Below, in pieces: positions 50,285-59,260 of a DNA stretch of 64,000 nt (the first letter of the stretch is position 1; every line of letters begins with the position of its first letter). Origin of the DNA: CAZDBA01 sp964503615 (lineage in GTDB: Bacteria > Planctomycetota > Planctomycetia > Pirellulales > Pirellulaceae); contig CAZDBA010000001.1 of assembly GCA_964503615.1 (NCBI GenBank), positions 14,690 through 78,689 on the forward strand. Direction: 5' to 3'. The notes under the pieces were generated by a model. The model made no database searches, had not been told where the DNA came from, and saw nothing but the letters and a program-made list of their open reading frames with translations. Position numbers and translations under genes: made by a program.

Positions 50285-51661
50285 ATGCACCGAGTACAAA
50301 ATTGGTGGAACCAAGCTTGCGGGCCTCGGGAAATCCTGGCGATTGCTTTGCCGCTGATCATTTCGACAATATCTTACACGGTGATGCAGTTCTGCGATCG
50401 GATGTTCTTGAGTTGGTATTCGACAGAGGCGCTGGCCGCTGTGCTGCCTGCAGGGGCGATCTTTTGGACGCTTTGCAGTTTGCCTTTTGGCGTAACAACC
50501 TATTGCAGCACGTTCGTGGCTCAATATCACGGCGCTAAGCGGGATTCGAATATTGGTCCCATCGTTTGGCAGGCGATCTGGCTTGGGATTTTGGCTGCGC
50601 CGATTTATCTGTTAATCGGTGTTTTCGGCGAGTCGTTGTTTTTGTTGTCCGGCCACGAACCGGAATTCGCTGAGCTTGAAAATGACTACTTGCTCGCATC
50701 CATGTTTGGCGCGGGGGCTTTCTTTTTGGATTCTGCCTTAAGTGCATTCTTTATTGGTCGCGGTAAGACGGTTGTGGTCATGTTGGTCAATTTTGTCGGT
50801 ACCGCGATCAATATCGTATTGGATTACCTGCTGATCTTTGGATGCGGGGAGCTACCCGAGTTAGGTTTGTGGGGAGCGGGGCTGGCAACGTCCGTTGCGC
50901 TGTGGGCCAAAGTTGCAATTCTTGGGTTTCTGTTTTTTCGCGCGGATAATGGACGATTTGGCCACCGTCACCATTGGCAACTCAACGTTCGATTGTTGGG
51001 GCGGCTTTTAAAATTTGGTTTACCCAATGGGATGCAATTTCTGGTTGAAGGAGTTGCGATCACTTTTTTCTTTTTGGTCATTCCCCGTATCAGCGAGTTG
51101 GCATCTGCGGCGTCTTCGATCGTATTTAGTATCAATATGCTCGCGTTTTATCCGGTGATCGGTCTGGGAATCGGTTGTTCAACCTTGGTGGGGCAAAAAA
51201 TTGGTGAGCAACAAACGTCACTTGCCAGTCGCGCAGCCTGGAACAGTTTTGCATTGGGGATGATCTACACAATTCCGTTTGCGATTTGTTACGTCGCGAT
51301 TCCTGACTTTTTTATTCAGCCTCACTCAATAGAGTCGGCTGACTTTGACCAGATTCGGGGCTTAGTCGTTCTCTACCTGCGATTCGTAGCTCTCTACTGC
51401 CTTTTCGACGTGGTACAAATTATCTTTGTTAGCGCGGTCAAAGGTGCAGGCGACACCCGGTTCGTCGTTTTGATTACCCTGCTCACAGGTATCTTGTTCA
51501 TACTGACAGGCGTAACAGGTGCCAAGTCCTTTGCAGATCCTTTGGGACAAGTGAATTGGTGGTGGATCTGCCTCACTGGATGGATTTTTGCACTGGGTGC
51601 GACTTACTTGCTTCGATTTTTACAAGGCAAGTGGAAACGGATGACAGTCATTGAGCGATAA
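50285..51661 (+). CDS. MATE-family multidrug/Na+ antiporter
   Basis: 458 residues with about 12 predicted membrane helices (for example I-L-A-I-A-L-P-L-I-I-S-T-I-S and F-L-V-E-G-V-A-I-T-F-F-F-L-V-I-P). Family features: an early Q-F-C-D-R-M-F-L-S-W-Y loop, G-L-W-G-A-G-L-A-T-S and the later G-I-G-C-S-T-L-V-G-Q-K-I-G. MATE proteins export cationic drugs or metabolites using Na+ or H+. The two-lobe symmetry is visible as a similar pattern in both halves. It stands alone on its strand. Confidence 0.88.
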   Translation: MHRVQNWWNQACGPREILAIALPLIISTISYTVMQFCDRMFLSWYSTEALAAVLPAGAIFWTLCSLPFGVTTYCSTFVAQYHGAKRDSNIGPIVWQAIWLGILAAPIYLLIGVFGESLFLLSGHEPEFAELENDYLLASMFGAGAFFLDSALSAFFIGRGKTVVVMLVNFVGTAINIVLDYLLIFGCGELPELGLWGAGLATSVALWAKVAILGFLFFRADNGRFGHRHHWQLNVRLLGRLLKFGLPNGMQFLVEGVAITFFFLVIPRISELASAASSIVFSINMLAFYPVIGLGIGCSTLVGQKIGEQQTSLASRAAWNSFALGMIYTIPFAICYVAIPDFFIQPHSIESADFDQIRGLVVLYLRFVALYCLFDVVQIIFVSAVKGAGDTRFVVLITLLTGILFILTGVTGAKSFADPLGQVNWWWICLTGWIFALGATYLLRFLQGKWKRMTVIER

Positions 51662-51804
51662 AGTGTGTGACTGATTCGACCGATTGTGAGGTTTAAATCT
51701 CGAATGAAGGTGCGAGTCGTGGCAAAATCACGTTGTTTTGGACGTTTTGTACGCTGCCAATGCGAGATTAAACCTTGGCCAAATTTCTATCTTGAATCAT
51801 AATC

Positions 51805-52950
51805 GTGGGCTTAAAAGCCCCGGAGAATAAAAAGCTGTTTACCTCACTAACAAAAACCCATTTGATCTTGGCATTCATCGCTTTGATGTTGCTTCGGATC
51901 GTCGTGGGATATCACTTTTTTGTCGAAGGCTCGTCAAAGCTGCAAGACAAATATTGGACTGCCGAGTACTTCCTGAAAGGGGCCAAAGGCCCTGCAGCGC
52001 CTTTGTTCCATCAAATGGTTGATGACGAAAAGGGCAACATTCGACTCTGTGTCGACGAGCAAAAGACCGAAGCAGGGGAAACGAAGTATTTCATCAATAC
52101 GGACTTGGCCGATTTGCTCTGGAAAAATTTCCTGGACATCACCACCCAACATTACGGTTTCAACGATCCGGACGAGATAAAGGCGTTACAGGCCAAGCGG
52201 GAGGAACTTGCCAAAACGATCCAGGCCGCCAAAGAAAGCGGTGACAAATCGGTCGACGTCAACGAACTTGGTCGGAAGCGTCGGGAGGACGAAGCGACAA
52301 TCAAAGCGATGCGAAATCAGGTCCAACGTGCTGACGAACTTAGAAAGGCGCATTTCAAAGAGCTTCAGCAGTGGCTGGAAGCCAACGAAACCGAATTGCT
52401 CGCCCATTACGTTACAGAGGACCGACTGACTGGTTTTGAAAGAGACGGTGTTAACCGTTCTCAGGTCGCTTTGAATGTCGACTCGATTCGCTATCAGGTC
52501 GACACCGTCCGTGCGGATCGAGCCAAACAGTTGGCCGGCTGGAACGCCGAAGTCGGTACGATTTGGGACTCGTTTGAATCCAGTATCAACGATTTGGCAG
52601 TGGGTAAGCAGTTGGAGAAAGATCCCGTTGAACTTCACCGACCTTTCGACCAACCCAACAGTAAATTGAAAATTATCAATAAAGTCATCCCCTGGTTCGA
52701 TACTATTGTGGGCGCCCTATTAATTCTGGGACTGTTTTCACGGTTAGCATCAGCGGCGGGTGGTCTGTTCCTGTTATCAGTGATCATCAGCCAGCCCCCT
52801 TGGATACCAGGGACTCAGGATACTTTTTATCAAGCAATTGAGATGTTCGCCATGTTTGTCATCTTCGCAACCTGCGCAGGTCGATATGGCGGATTGGACT
52901 TCTTCTTTTCACAACCTTCAACACCAGACCCAGAATCTGAGGTAGCATAG
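51805..52950 (+). CDS. DoxX-like membrane protein with a long soluble insertion
   Basis: 381 residues from a GTG start. The first helix (L-I-L-A-F-I-A-L-M-L-L-R-I-V-V-G-Y-H-F-F-V-E-G) and the last three (V-G-A-L-L-I-L-G-L-F-S-R-L-A-S-A-A-G-G-L, then a long F-A-M-F-V-I-F-A-T-C-A-G) match DoxX-type four-helix proteins, which are normally about 130-150 aa. Between them are about 240 hydrophilic residues with a predicted coiled coil (E-E-L-A-K-T-I-Q-A-A-K, R-K-R-R-E-D-E-A-T-I-K-A-M-R). The next gene starts 2 bp after the stop, so translation is coupled to the Tat-type oxidoreductase, suggesting a membrane partner role. Confidence 0.75.
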   Translation: MGLKAPENKKLFTSLTKTHLILAFIALMLLRIVVGYHFFVEGSSKLQDKYWTAEYFLKGAKGPAAPLFHQMVDDEKGNIRLCVDEQKTEAGETKYFINTDLADLLWKNFLDITTQHYGFNDPDEIKALQAKREELAKTIQAAKESGDKSVDVNELGRKRREDEATIKAMRNQVQRADELRKAHFKELQQWLEANETELLAHYVTEDRLTGFERDGVNRSQVALNVDSIRYQVDTVRADRAKQLAGWNAEVGTIWDSFESSINDLAVGKQLEKDPVELHRPFDQPNSKLKIINKVIPWFDTIVGALLILGLFSRLASAAGGLFLLSVIISQPPWIPGTQDTFYQAIEMFAMFVIFATCAGRYGGLDFFFSQPSTPDPESEVA

Positions 52951-52952
52951 CC

Positions 52953-54785
52953 ATGGTTAACTTGACACCTGAACAGCGAGAAAACGGTCTCCACAACTAT
53001 CATAGCGCGGTCACCGCCTATGACACTAAGCATAATCGGCGAGAGTTCCTGGTTAAGTCGATTGCGGCTGGCGGTATGGCGGCCGCCGGAATGGGCGCGA
53101 TGTACTATGGCTATCAAAAGCCTAATAATCCGGTGCGAGTATGCGTGATCGGTACCGGTGACGAAGGCAACGTTTTGATCGGCGCGTTGAACCGAGACTA
53201 TGTCGACGTCGTTGCGATTTGCGATATTCGACCTTCCAGCATTCATCGCGCGTTTCACGGTGACTGGTCATCTCCCAACGCAAAAAAAGTTCGTCGTGGC
53301 CTGATGGAAGTCTACGGCTACAAGACAGAAACCGAGGCACGCAAGCACGTCAAGGTCTACGACAACGGTTGGGAAGAGGCTTTAAAAGACGACGATATCG
53401 AGGCCGTAATTATCGCTTTGCCATTGCACCTTCACGCGCCGGTAACGATCGCGGCGATGAAGGCGGGCAAGCATGTGTTGTGCGAAAAACTGATGGCACA
53501 CAATGTCTCTCAGTGCAAACTTATGACGCGCACCGCGAAAGAGACCGATTCGTTTCTGTCTGTAGGTCACCAGCGACACTACAGTATTCTTTACGATAAC
53601 GCGGTTAATTTGATTCGTTGTGGTTTGTTGGGCGAAATCCATCATATCCGGGCTCAATGGCATCGTAACAACATGCCCGGCAAAGACTCTTGGGCCGTTC
53701 CGATTCCAGGCGGCGAGATCGCGCACGATGGCAAAAAGACTAATCAGATTATTAAAAAGCTTGATCTCCTGAAAAATGCGTTGTTAAAGTCAGAGAGTTC
53801 CAAGACGCGAGAAAAGCTCAACGCTCAAATTGCGCAATGGATAGCTATGGATGCAGACAAAAATGTTCAAGCTGCCAAGTTCGGCTACTTGGATGACGAT
53901 ACCGTCTATAGACAGCCTGGACGAGTGCGAACGGCCTTGGAAGAGCTCGTTCGTTGGCGACTCTGGGACCGAACAGGTGGCGGTTTGATGGCCGAACTCG
54001 GCAGTCACCAATTGGATGCCTCCAGTATTTTTATCGCCGCTCTAAGCAAAGAAAAGGGAAAGAAAGTTCACCCATTGAACGTTCATGCTACGGGTGGGCG
54101 CAATCTGTTTCCTGCTGACCGAGATGCGGACGACCATGTTTATTGCATGTTCGAATTCCCGGGACAGGGATACGACTACGATTTCGATGTCGGGTTCAAA
54201 GATAAGATTAACGGATATCCATCCAAACCTGGTGGCGTTCCTTCGTATGAACAGGATGGGCAGAAAAAGGTGGTCGTGACCTACTCATCAATCAACGGAA
54301 ACGGCTATGGTGGCTATGGCGAAGTTGTCATGGGGACCAAAGCGACACTTGTTTTGGATCGAGAAAAAGAAGCTTTATTGTATCCAATCCAGGGCACTTC
54401 CTACAAAGCAGGTGTGAAAGAGAAGGAGGGATCACTTGTCTTGGACACGACCGCTAGTGGTGATGCCGCACCTGCTCAGGCTGCACAAAGTGGTCCGATC
54501 AGTCGTGGGTACAAAGAGCAGATTGAGCACTGGGCTTGGTGTATCTCGACCGGCGACATTGGAAACCAGCCTCGTTGTGACGGGAAAGTTGCCTTGGGCG
54601 ATGCGGTCATGGCGTTGACTGCCAAAAAGGCGATTCGCAATTCGAACACGAAAGGCGGACACGGATTTATCCAGTTTCAACCCGAGTGGTTCGATGTCGA
54701 CAGCGACGCAGTTCCCGAAGCGGATAGCCTCGCTCAAAACCAAAAAATGATGGCCGCCGAAAAGAAACATTTGGGCTTGGCGTAG
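52953..54785 (+). CDS. Tat-exported Gfo/Idh/MocA-family oxidoreductase
   Basis: 610 residues. A twin-arginine signal N-R-R-E-F-L-V-K-S-I-A-A-G-G-M-A-A-A-G begins near residue 28. The Rossmann part has V-R-V-C-V-I-G-T-G-D-E-G-N-V, C-D-I-R-P, and C-E-K-L-M-A-H-N at the position where the family usually has E-K-P. The second domain carries the conserved H-x-Q-W-H and G-G-G-L-M-A-E-L-G-S-H. It is likely an NAD(P)-dependent sugar or inositol oxidoreductase acting in the periplasm after export folded with cofactor. The long C-terminal part (to 610; family usually 330-450) has an insert near 275-330 rich in Lys. It is coupled to the DoxX-like gene. Confidence 0.88.
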   Translation: MVNLTPEQRENGLHNYHSAVTAYDTKHNRREFLVKSIAAGGMAAAGMGAMYYGYQKPNNPVRVCVIGTGDEGNVLIGALNRDYVDVVAICDIRPSSIHRAFHGDWSSPNAKKVRRGLMEVYGYKTETEARKHVKVYDNGWEEALKDDDIEAVIIALPLHLHAPVTIAAMKAGKHVLCEKLMAHNVSQCKLMTRTAKETDSFLSVGHQRHYSILYDNAVNLIRCGLLGEIHHIRAQWHRNNMPGKDSWAVPIPGGEIAHDGKKTNQIIKKLDLLKNALLKSESSKTREKLNAQIAQWIAMDADKNVQAAKFGYLDDDTVYRQPGRVRTALEELVRWRLWDRTGGGLMAELGSHQLDASSIFIAALSKEKGKKVHPLNVHATGGRNLFPADRDADDHVYCMFEFPGQGYDYDFDVGFKDKINGYPSKPGGVPSYEQDGQKKVVVTYSSINGNGYGGYGEVVMGTKATLVLDREKEALLYPIQGTSYKAGVKEKEGSLVLDTTASGDAAPAQAAQSGPISRGYKEQIEHWAWCISTGDIGNQPRCDGKVALGDAVMALTAKKAIRNSNTKGGHGFIQFQPEWFDVDSDAVPEADSLAQNQKMMAAEKKHLGLA

Positions 54786-54831
54786 TTAGCGGTCGAGCAA
54801 GAACTGTTTAATCAGAAGTCGTTGAGAATTC

Positions 54832-54867
54832 GGAAGGCCCACCAAACGGTTGGGCCTTCCTTCGTTT
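54832..54867 (+). terminator. terminator between convergent oxidoreductase and subtilase genes
   Basis: Perfect 10-bp stem (GGAAGGCCCA and TGGGCCTTCC) around a 9-nt loop, then TTCGTTT. It follows the plus-strand oxidoreductase by 47 bp; the minus-strand subtilase ends just beyond at 54881. Confidence 0.75.
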
Positions 54868-54880
54868 CATAGGCTGGCTT

Positions 54881-57800
54881 TTACTCAACCTCTTCCCAGT
54901 CTCCATCCAGCATGAAAAGGTAGTCGACCGTTGACATGTCGTATCGAGACACGAGATCGGTTGCGGCGTTAAGAAAAGAAAAATTGGTGGCTGACAATGT
55001 GGTTTCGTCGATCGCTGATCGCAAATTTAACTCGTCGCCTTCCAGTAAATCGTCTTCGTCAAACCCCTCCAGCGACACCACATCAAAACCCGCTTTGCCA
55101 TCAAAACGTTGGTTTTGAAAATCGTTGATGGTGAATTGTGAACCAGCGCTCTCCAGAGTTGTTGTGGTCCCATTCGAATGTAGCCGGTCGTCGCCGTCAC
55201 TTCCGACCAGCGTTGCTGAATCGAGCCCGCCGTTTCCATGAACGATGTATTCGTCAAACCCGACGGCTCGATTGAGTCCTTGTTCCGTCGACAACGAAGT
55301 TCCATTTGCATCAAGGTAAACCCTGTCGGTGTTTTCTGTTCCGTTAAGAATTGCCACATCGGTTCCGCCCGCGCCCGCAACAACGTTAACCCGCTGAAAG
55401 CCACTTACGTCGTAAACGTTGCCACCGGAGGTGAGTGTCGTATGGCTCGCATTGGCCTCGAGGAAGTCGTTGCCTGCCGAACCGAAGATTTGGGCGATGT
55501 CGTGGCCGTCTGTCGAAACTGCCGACGTGAAATCGAAGCCGACCGACCTGTTCAAATATCCGTCACCCCTGATTGTGCTAACGTTGTTACTTTGGTGGAA
55601 ACGATCATCACCGGCCGAATCGAACATTGTGATCGAATCGTTTCCGCCTTGGTTTGCAATCGCGTTGACTTGTTCAAAGTCACTGGCCGAGAGTTCTCCA
55701 AAATCGGTTTGAGCATATGCATGGTTCGGGTTAAGGATGAACTGATCATCGCCGCTTGAATCGAAAATGTTGGCTCTGTCGTTTCCGCCACCAGCATCGA
55801 CCACAGTGTTTTCAAAATCAACAGCCAATACGACTTGGCCATCACTTGTCTGAAGGTTTGCTGTGCCATTTCTGTATGCAAAACGGTCGTCGCCATTGGT
55901 TCCGTTTAGAGTTGCGGTGTCGTTACCGCTACTGGAAACCGCTTTTACAAATTGAAAGCCCTGCCCGCGACTGGCCATTCCTTGCATGATTAATGAGGCG
56001 GTGCTGCCATCACTGAAAAAGGCGTCGTTGCCGGCCGAATCGTTTAAGGTCAGCGAGTTTTGGCCACCGCCCGCGTAGGTGACATTGCCCTCTACATTGG
56101 TCGCTGACAATTGGAATTCGTTGTTAGAAGCGACAACAGATCCTGGTCCCATCGTTACAACATCGTTAGTATCGCCCAGATTCAAACGCAAACGGTCCAG
56201 TCCGTCTTGGCCGTCAATTGAGATTTGTTGGACTTCGTCAGAATCGAATTGGTAGCTGACCGAGTTCACCTCCAATTGGAACCCACTCCGAGCGTCGAAA
56301 TTGATTTGGTCGGAACCTTGGGTGCCGTGTACCCATAGCTGGCCATCCTCGAGTGATACAAGATTGGTCAAGCTTGCGTCGAAGGTGCCTCCTCCGGTCG
56401 CCCTCAGGAAGAACTGCTCGCCTTCTGTGGCTGATACGTCGAAACGGAGTTGTCCGTTGGTATTAGATGTAAGCGGGATTTCGTTCATCTGGGCATCGTA
56501 AAGTTGTACAGATCCAGTCTGGTTTTCGGTGATGACCGTCAGTATGCCTTCGCGAGTTGCCGAGAACTGATAGGTCCCATTGCCATCAATGTTAGTGATG
56601 ATTTCCTGTTCTACGCCTCCCCATTGGACGGCTGCTACGCTGGCGGCAGCAGATTCCAAAGTCGCCGATATCTGATAATGTCCGATGCCATCGGAGGTAG
56701 ACAATGAGAATTCGTACTCCTGTCCGCGCTCGACATCGAACGAGACAAGGTTCCCATCGACTTCTGCTGAAATGCCGACCAAGTCCAAGTTGGCGATCAA
56801 ATCATCAGTCGTTTCGACCTCGAGAGTGACGCGTCCTGATTGATTGGCAGTAAACTTGAACGCATCAACGTCTGAGACTTTTCCAATCGTGCCTTGAATG
56901 GTTGTCCCATCAATCAATTGCTGACCATTGATTTGGGTGGCCGTGGCTGAGTTGTCACCATGCGAGTCGCCAATGATCGAATCGATTGCAGCACGTAGGT
57001 TTAAGCGATCGTATGTGTTGCCAGTCACTGCGTCGGACAATTGATCGGCGGTATCGCGAAAGATGCTATAGATCAGATCTTGATCGATATCCTCAATGCC
57101 TTCGAATTGCAACGCCTGACGGACGATTGCACTGGCACCGGCAACATAAGGAGCGGCTTGGCTGGTCCCTGAGGCAGAAAGAAACGAATCGGGGCGGGTG
57201 CCGCCGAACAAATGGTCGGGTACGGTGCTGGCGATGTTCTCGCCGGGGGCAACCAAAACGCCTTCGGCGCGTTGGCTAAAATCGCTTATGTTTCCATTCG
57301 CATCGTGGCTGGCTACCGGAACAACAAAAGGGCTGGAAGCGGGGTAGCTTAATCCTTCGGTGCCATACTCCTGAAAAGAGTTGCCTGCGGCGACGCTGAT
57401 AAAGATGCCTTCCATTTCTAACTGTTGAAATTCATCTTCCAGCGTGGCCCATTCGGGAACGGTTTCAGCGTTCCAAGATGTGCCCAGTGAGAGGTTTACC
57501 GTTGTGATTGGATTCTCAAAGGCGTCTTTGTTATCGATCACCCATTGCAATGCTTGTTCGACCCACTCGAGGTTTCCTGCTCCGGCATCATCAAACACGC
57601 GCAGTCCGACCAAGTCGACTCCGGGGCTAACACCCCTGTTAACTTCGTCTGTGCTTCCCACAATTCCGGCAACATGGGTCCCATGGAATCCCGCTCCTCC
57701 GTCGTCGAAAGGATTTGAGTCACCCTCAGCAAAGTCGTATCCGCCAACGACTCGCGAGTCCGGACCGAAACCACTGCCCAGATCGGCGTGATCAAAGGCG

Positions 57801-58069
57801 ATGCCTGAATCGATGATGGCTACCGTTTGCCCCGCGCCGTCAAACCCGTATTGTTGCTCGACGTAACTGGCACCGGTCTGTTCGTGAACGTCTTGTAAGG
57901 CCGTTGTGGTTTCGACGTGGGCCAGGATTTCCGCCTGAATGGCGTCAGGAAAGTCCTGCGTTTCGACTACGACCTCGGCCAGACTTTGCGCTGAGAATAC
58001 CCTTCGTTCTTCGAGGGTTTCAAAGCCACACTGTTTTTGATTTTCAGATTTTATATTTCGATTGGACAT
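54881..58069 (-). CDS. S8 (subtilisin-like) peptidase with repetitive beta C-terminal region
   Basis: 1062 residues from the ATG at 58069 (an upstream in-frame ATG at 58237 would add 56 unlikely residues). The N-terminus lacks a standard signal but has F-E-T-L-E-E-R-R-V-F-S-A, an LEPR-XLL-like motif common at the start of exported planctomycete proteins. The catalytic triad by family motif: Asp87 (A-I-I-D-S-G), His129 (F-H-G-T-H-V-A-G), Ser303 (S-G-T-S-Q-A-A-P). From about 420 a beta-sandwich-type domain follows, and the last 500 residues are degenerate repeats of about 65 residues with S-G-N-D-x-A-x-L and G-D-D-R cores, resembling calcium-binding beta-roll sequences. Probably a large extracellular protease. 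Confidence 0.9.
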   Translation of the reverse strand: MSNRNIKSENQKQCGFETLEERRVFSAQSLAEVVVETQDFPDAIQAEILAHVETTTALQDVHEQTGASYVEQQYGFDGAGQTVAIIDSGIAFDHADLGSGFGPDSRVVGGYDFAEGDSNPFDDGGAGFHGTHVAGIVGSTDEVNRGVSPGVDLVGLRVFDDAGAGNLEWVEQALQWVIDNKDAFENPITTVNLSLGTSWNAETVPEWATLEDEFQQLEMEGIFISVAAGNSFQEYGTEGLSYPASSPFVVPVASHDANGNISDFSQRAEGVLVAPGENIASTVPDHLFGGTRPDSFLSASGTSQAAPYVAGASAIVRQALQFEGIEDIDQDLIYSIFRDTADQLSDAVTGNTYDRLNLRAAIDSIIGDSHGDNSATATQINGQQLIDGTTIQGTIGKVSDVDAFKFTANQSGRVTLEVETTDDLIANLDLVGISAEVDGNLVSFDVERGQEYEFSLSTSDGIGHYQISATLESAAASVAAVQWGGVEQEIITNIDGNGTYQFSATREGILTVITENQTGSVQLYDAQMNEIPLTSNTNGQLRFDVSATEGEQFFLRATGGGTFDASLTNLVSLEDGQLWVHGTQGSDQINFDARSGFQLEVNSVSYQFDSDEVQQISIDGQDGLDRLRLNLGDTNDVVTMGPGSVVASNNEFQLSATNVEGNVTYAGGGQNSLTLNDSAGNDAFFSDGSTASLIMQGMASRGQGFQFVKAVSSSGNDTATLNGTNGDDRFAYRNGTANLQTSDGQVVLAVDFENTVVDAGGGNDRANIFDSSGDDQFILNPNHAYAQTDFGELSASDFEQVNAIANQGGNDSITMFDSAGDDRFHQSNNVSTIRGDGYLNRSVGFDFTSAVSTDGHDIAQIFGSAGNDFLEANASHTTLTSGGNVYDVSGFQRVNVVAGAGGTDVAILNGTENTDRVYLDANGTSLSTEQGLNRAVGFDEYIVHGNGGLDSATLVGSDGDDRLHSNGTTTTLESAGSQFTINDFQNQRFDGKAGFDVVSLEGFDEDDLLEGDELNLRSAIDETTLSATNFSFLNAATDLVSRYDMSTVDYLFMLDGDWEEVE

Positions 58070-58519
58070 CGAGAGCTCGCTTCGCGCGGAATGACCTGGA
58101 CCATCGTGGTCATGGGAAGCGCCTAGAATCCCTAAGGCGCGAGAGAGCAATATGTGTTGGCCGAAGCCGGGCCGGTGAAATTTGGGGGATCGAGCGACTT
58201 CCTTGCTCGCCACCGGCGGTAGGCAAATTCCAATCAAGGATTGGTTGAATGCCCGGGAACTATACGTTTGGAGGAACGTTTTGGCTCGGCAGAAATGGAC
58301 ACAAATGTGAAGTGGCCCGGTTAGTTAAACTGTAACGATTTTTCGGGAACGGTTACGTTGAAGGGCATACCAAGGCAGTGCTCATTCCTACCTGTCTCCC
58401 GACCGAAACTGTTAGGTAGGTATTATACCGGTTGTACGGTTTTTGTTTGTTAACCGTACAGTAAGGTCGTTTTGATAGGTTTAACTCTATAGCAATCAAA
58501 AGCGGAACGGATTTCAGTC
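58070..58519. other. divergent region between subtilase and methyltransferase-like genes
   Basis: 450 bp, promoters for both directions expected. A 9-bp inverted repeat (58433-58441 and 58452-58460, TGTACGGTT/AACCGTACA) around a T-rich 10-nt centre could be an operator or hairpin; CCTACC/GGTAGG arms lie just before it. No gene. Confidence 0.4.
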
Positions 58520-59074
58520 GTGAGCAAACTTTCTGGTCTTCGATTTTTTCACATGTGCTGGTTGGCCAAACCTGTGGCCGATCGTGTTGTATACAAGACG
58601 ATTAAACGTCATCAAGTCAAATCGATTGTCGAAATCGGATTGGGTGATGGCAGTCGATGCGAAAAGATGATTCGTGTCGCCCAAAATTTCTCGGATAGTC
58701 AGATTAGCTATACCGGAATCGACCTTTTCGACAGCCGTGGTGCCGATCAGGTAGCTATTTCGCTTTTGGAAATGCACAAGGGTCTCAAGAAAACGGGGGC
58801 AAAAGTAAAATTGCTACCGGGTGATGCAGAATCGTCAACGGCTCGCATCGCTAACTCGCTGGCCAATACTGACCTAATTCTTTTGACGCTCAATGAGGAT
58901 GAGGGTTTGGAGTCATTGGACCGATTTTGGTTCTTTTTACCGAGAATGGTTCACGATAACTCGCTTCTATTGGTCCAAGCAGGTCAGGATGTTGGAGAGA
59001 GGTTTCAAATCCTTCGTAAAAAGGATTGGCAGCAATGGACCGAGGTTGAAAAGACGGCTACAAAAGCGGCTTAG
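58520..59074 (+). CDS. SAM-dependent methyltransferase-like protein
   Basis: 184 residues from a GTG start, no clear ribosome site. A class I methyltransferase motif I is present (V-K-S-I-V-E-I-G-L-G-D-G-S-R), followed by Y-T-G-I-D-L-F-D at the acidic end of strand 2 and K-L-L-P-G-D-A at the motif II region. The C-terminal half continues with A-N-T-D-L-I-L-L-T-L and a last strand N-S-L-L-L-V-Q-A. Substrate unknown. It is the first gene after a long promoter region and is followed by a KAS III gene 186 bp later. Confidence 0.65.
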   Translation: MSKLSGLRFFHMCWLAKPVADRVVYKTIKRHQVKSIVEIGLGDGSRCEKMIRVAQNFSDSQISYTGIDLFDSRGADQVAISLLEMHKGLKKTGAKVKLLPGDAESSTARIANSLANTDLILLTLNEDEGLESLDRFWFFLPRMVHDNSLLLVQAGQDVGERFQILRKKDWQQWTEVEKTATKAA

Positions 59075-59260
59075 TCAGAAATCTCTTTAATTAGCGAGCG
59101 CATTAAACCCTAAGCGGCCTGTGTAAGTTTGGTGAATTGGCACTGTTGAGATCGAGTCCAATTTGGTAATCTACGAAAGTTACGGCCTTTCGTTATTTCA
59201 TGCATTCGCGCATTTGGGTCGAAACGATCTTTGTCGACTAAATAGGCTTGGCTAAAACTT

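Noticed and set aside
50104..50538. 144-aa plus-strand ORF overlapping the MATE gene start
   Set aside because: Different frame from the MATE gene, no family motif; the MATE frame has clear membrane helices across the overlap.
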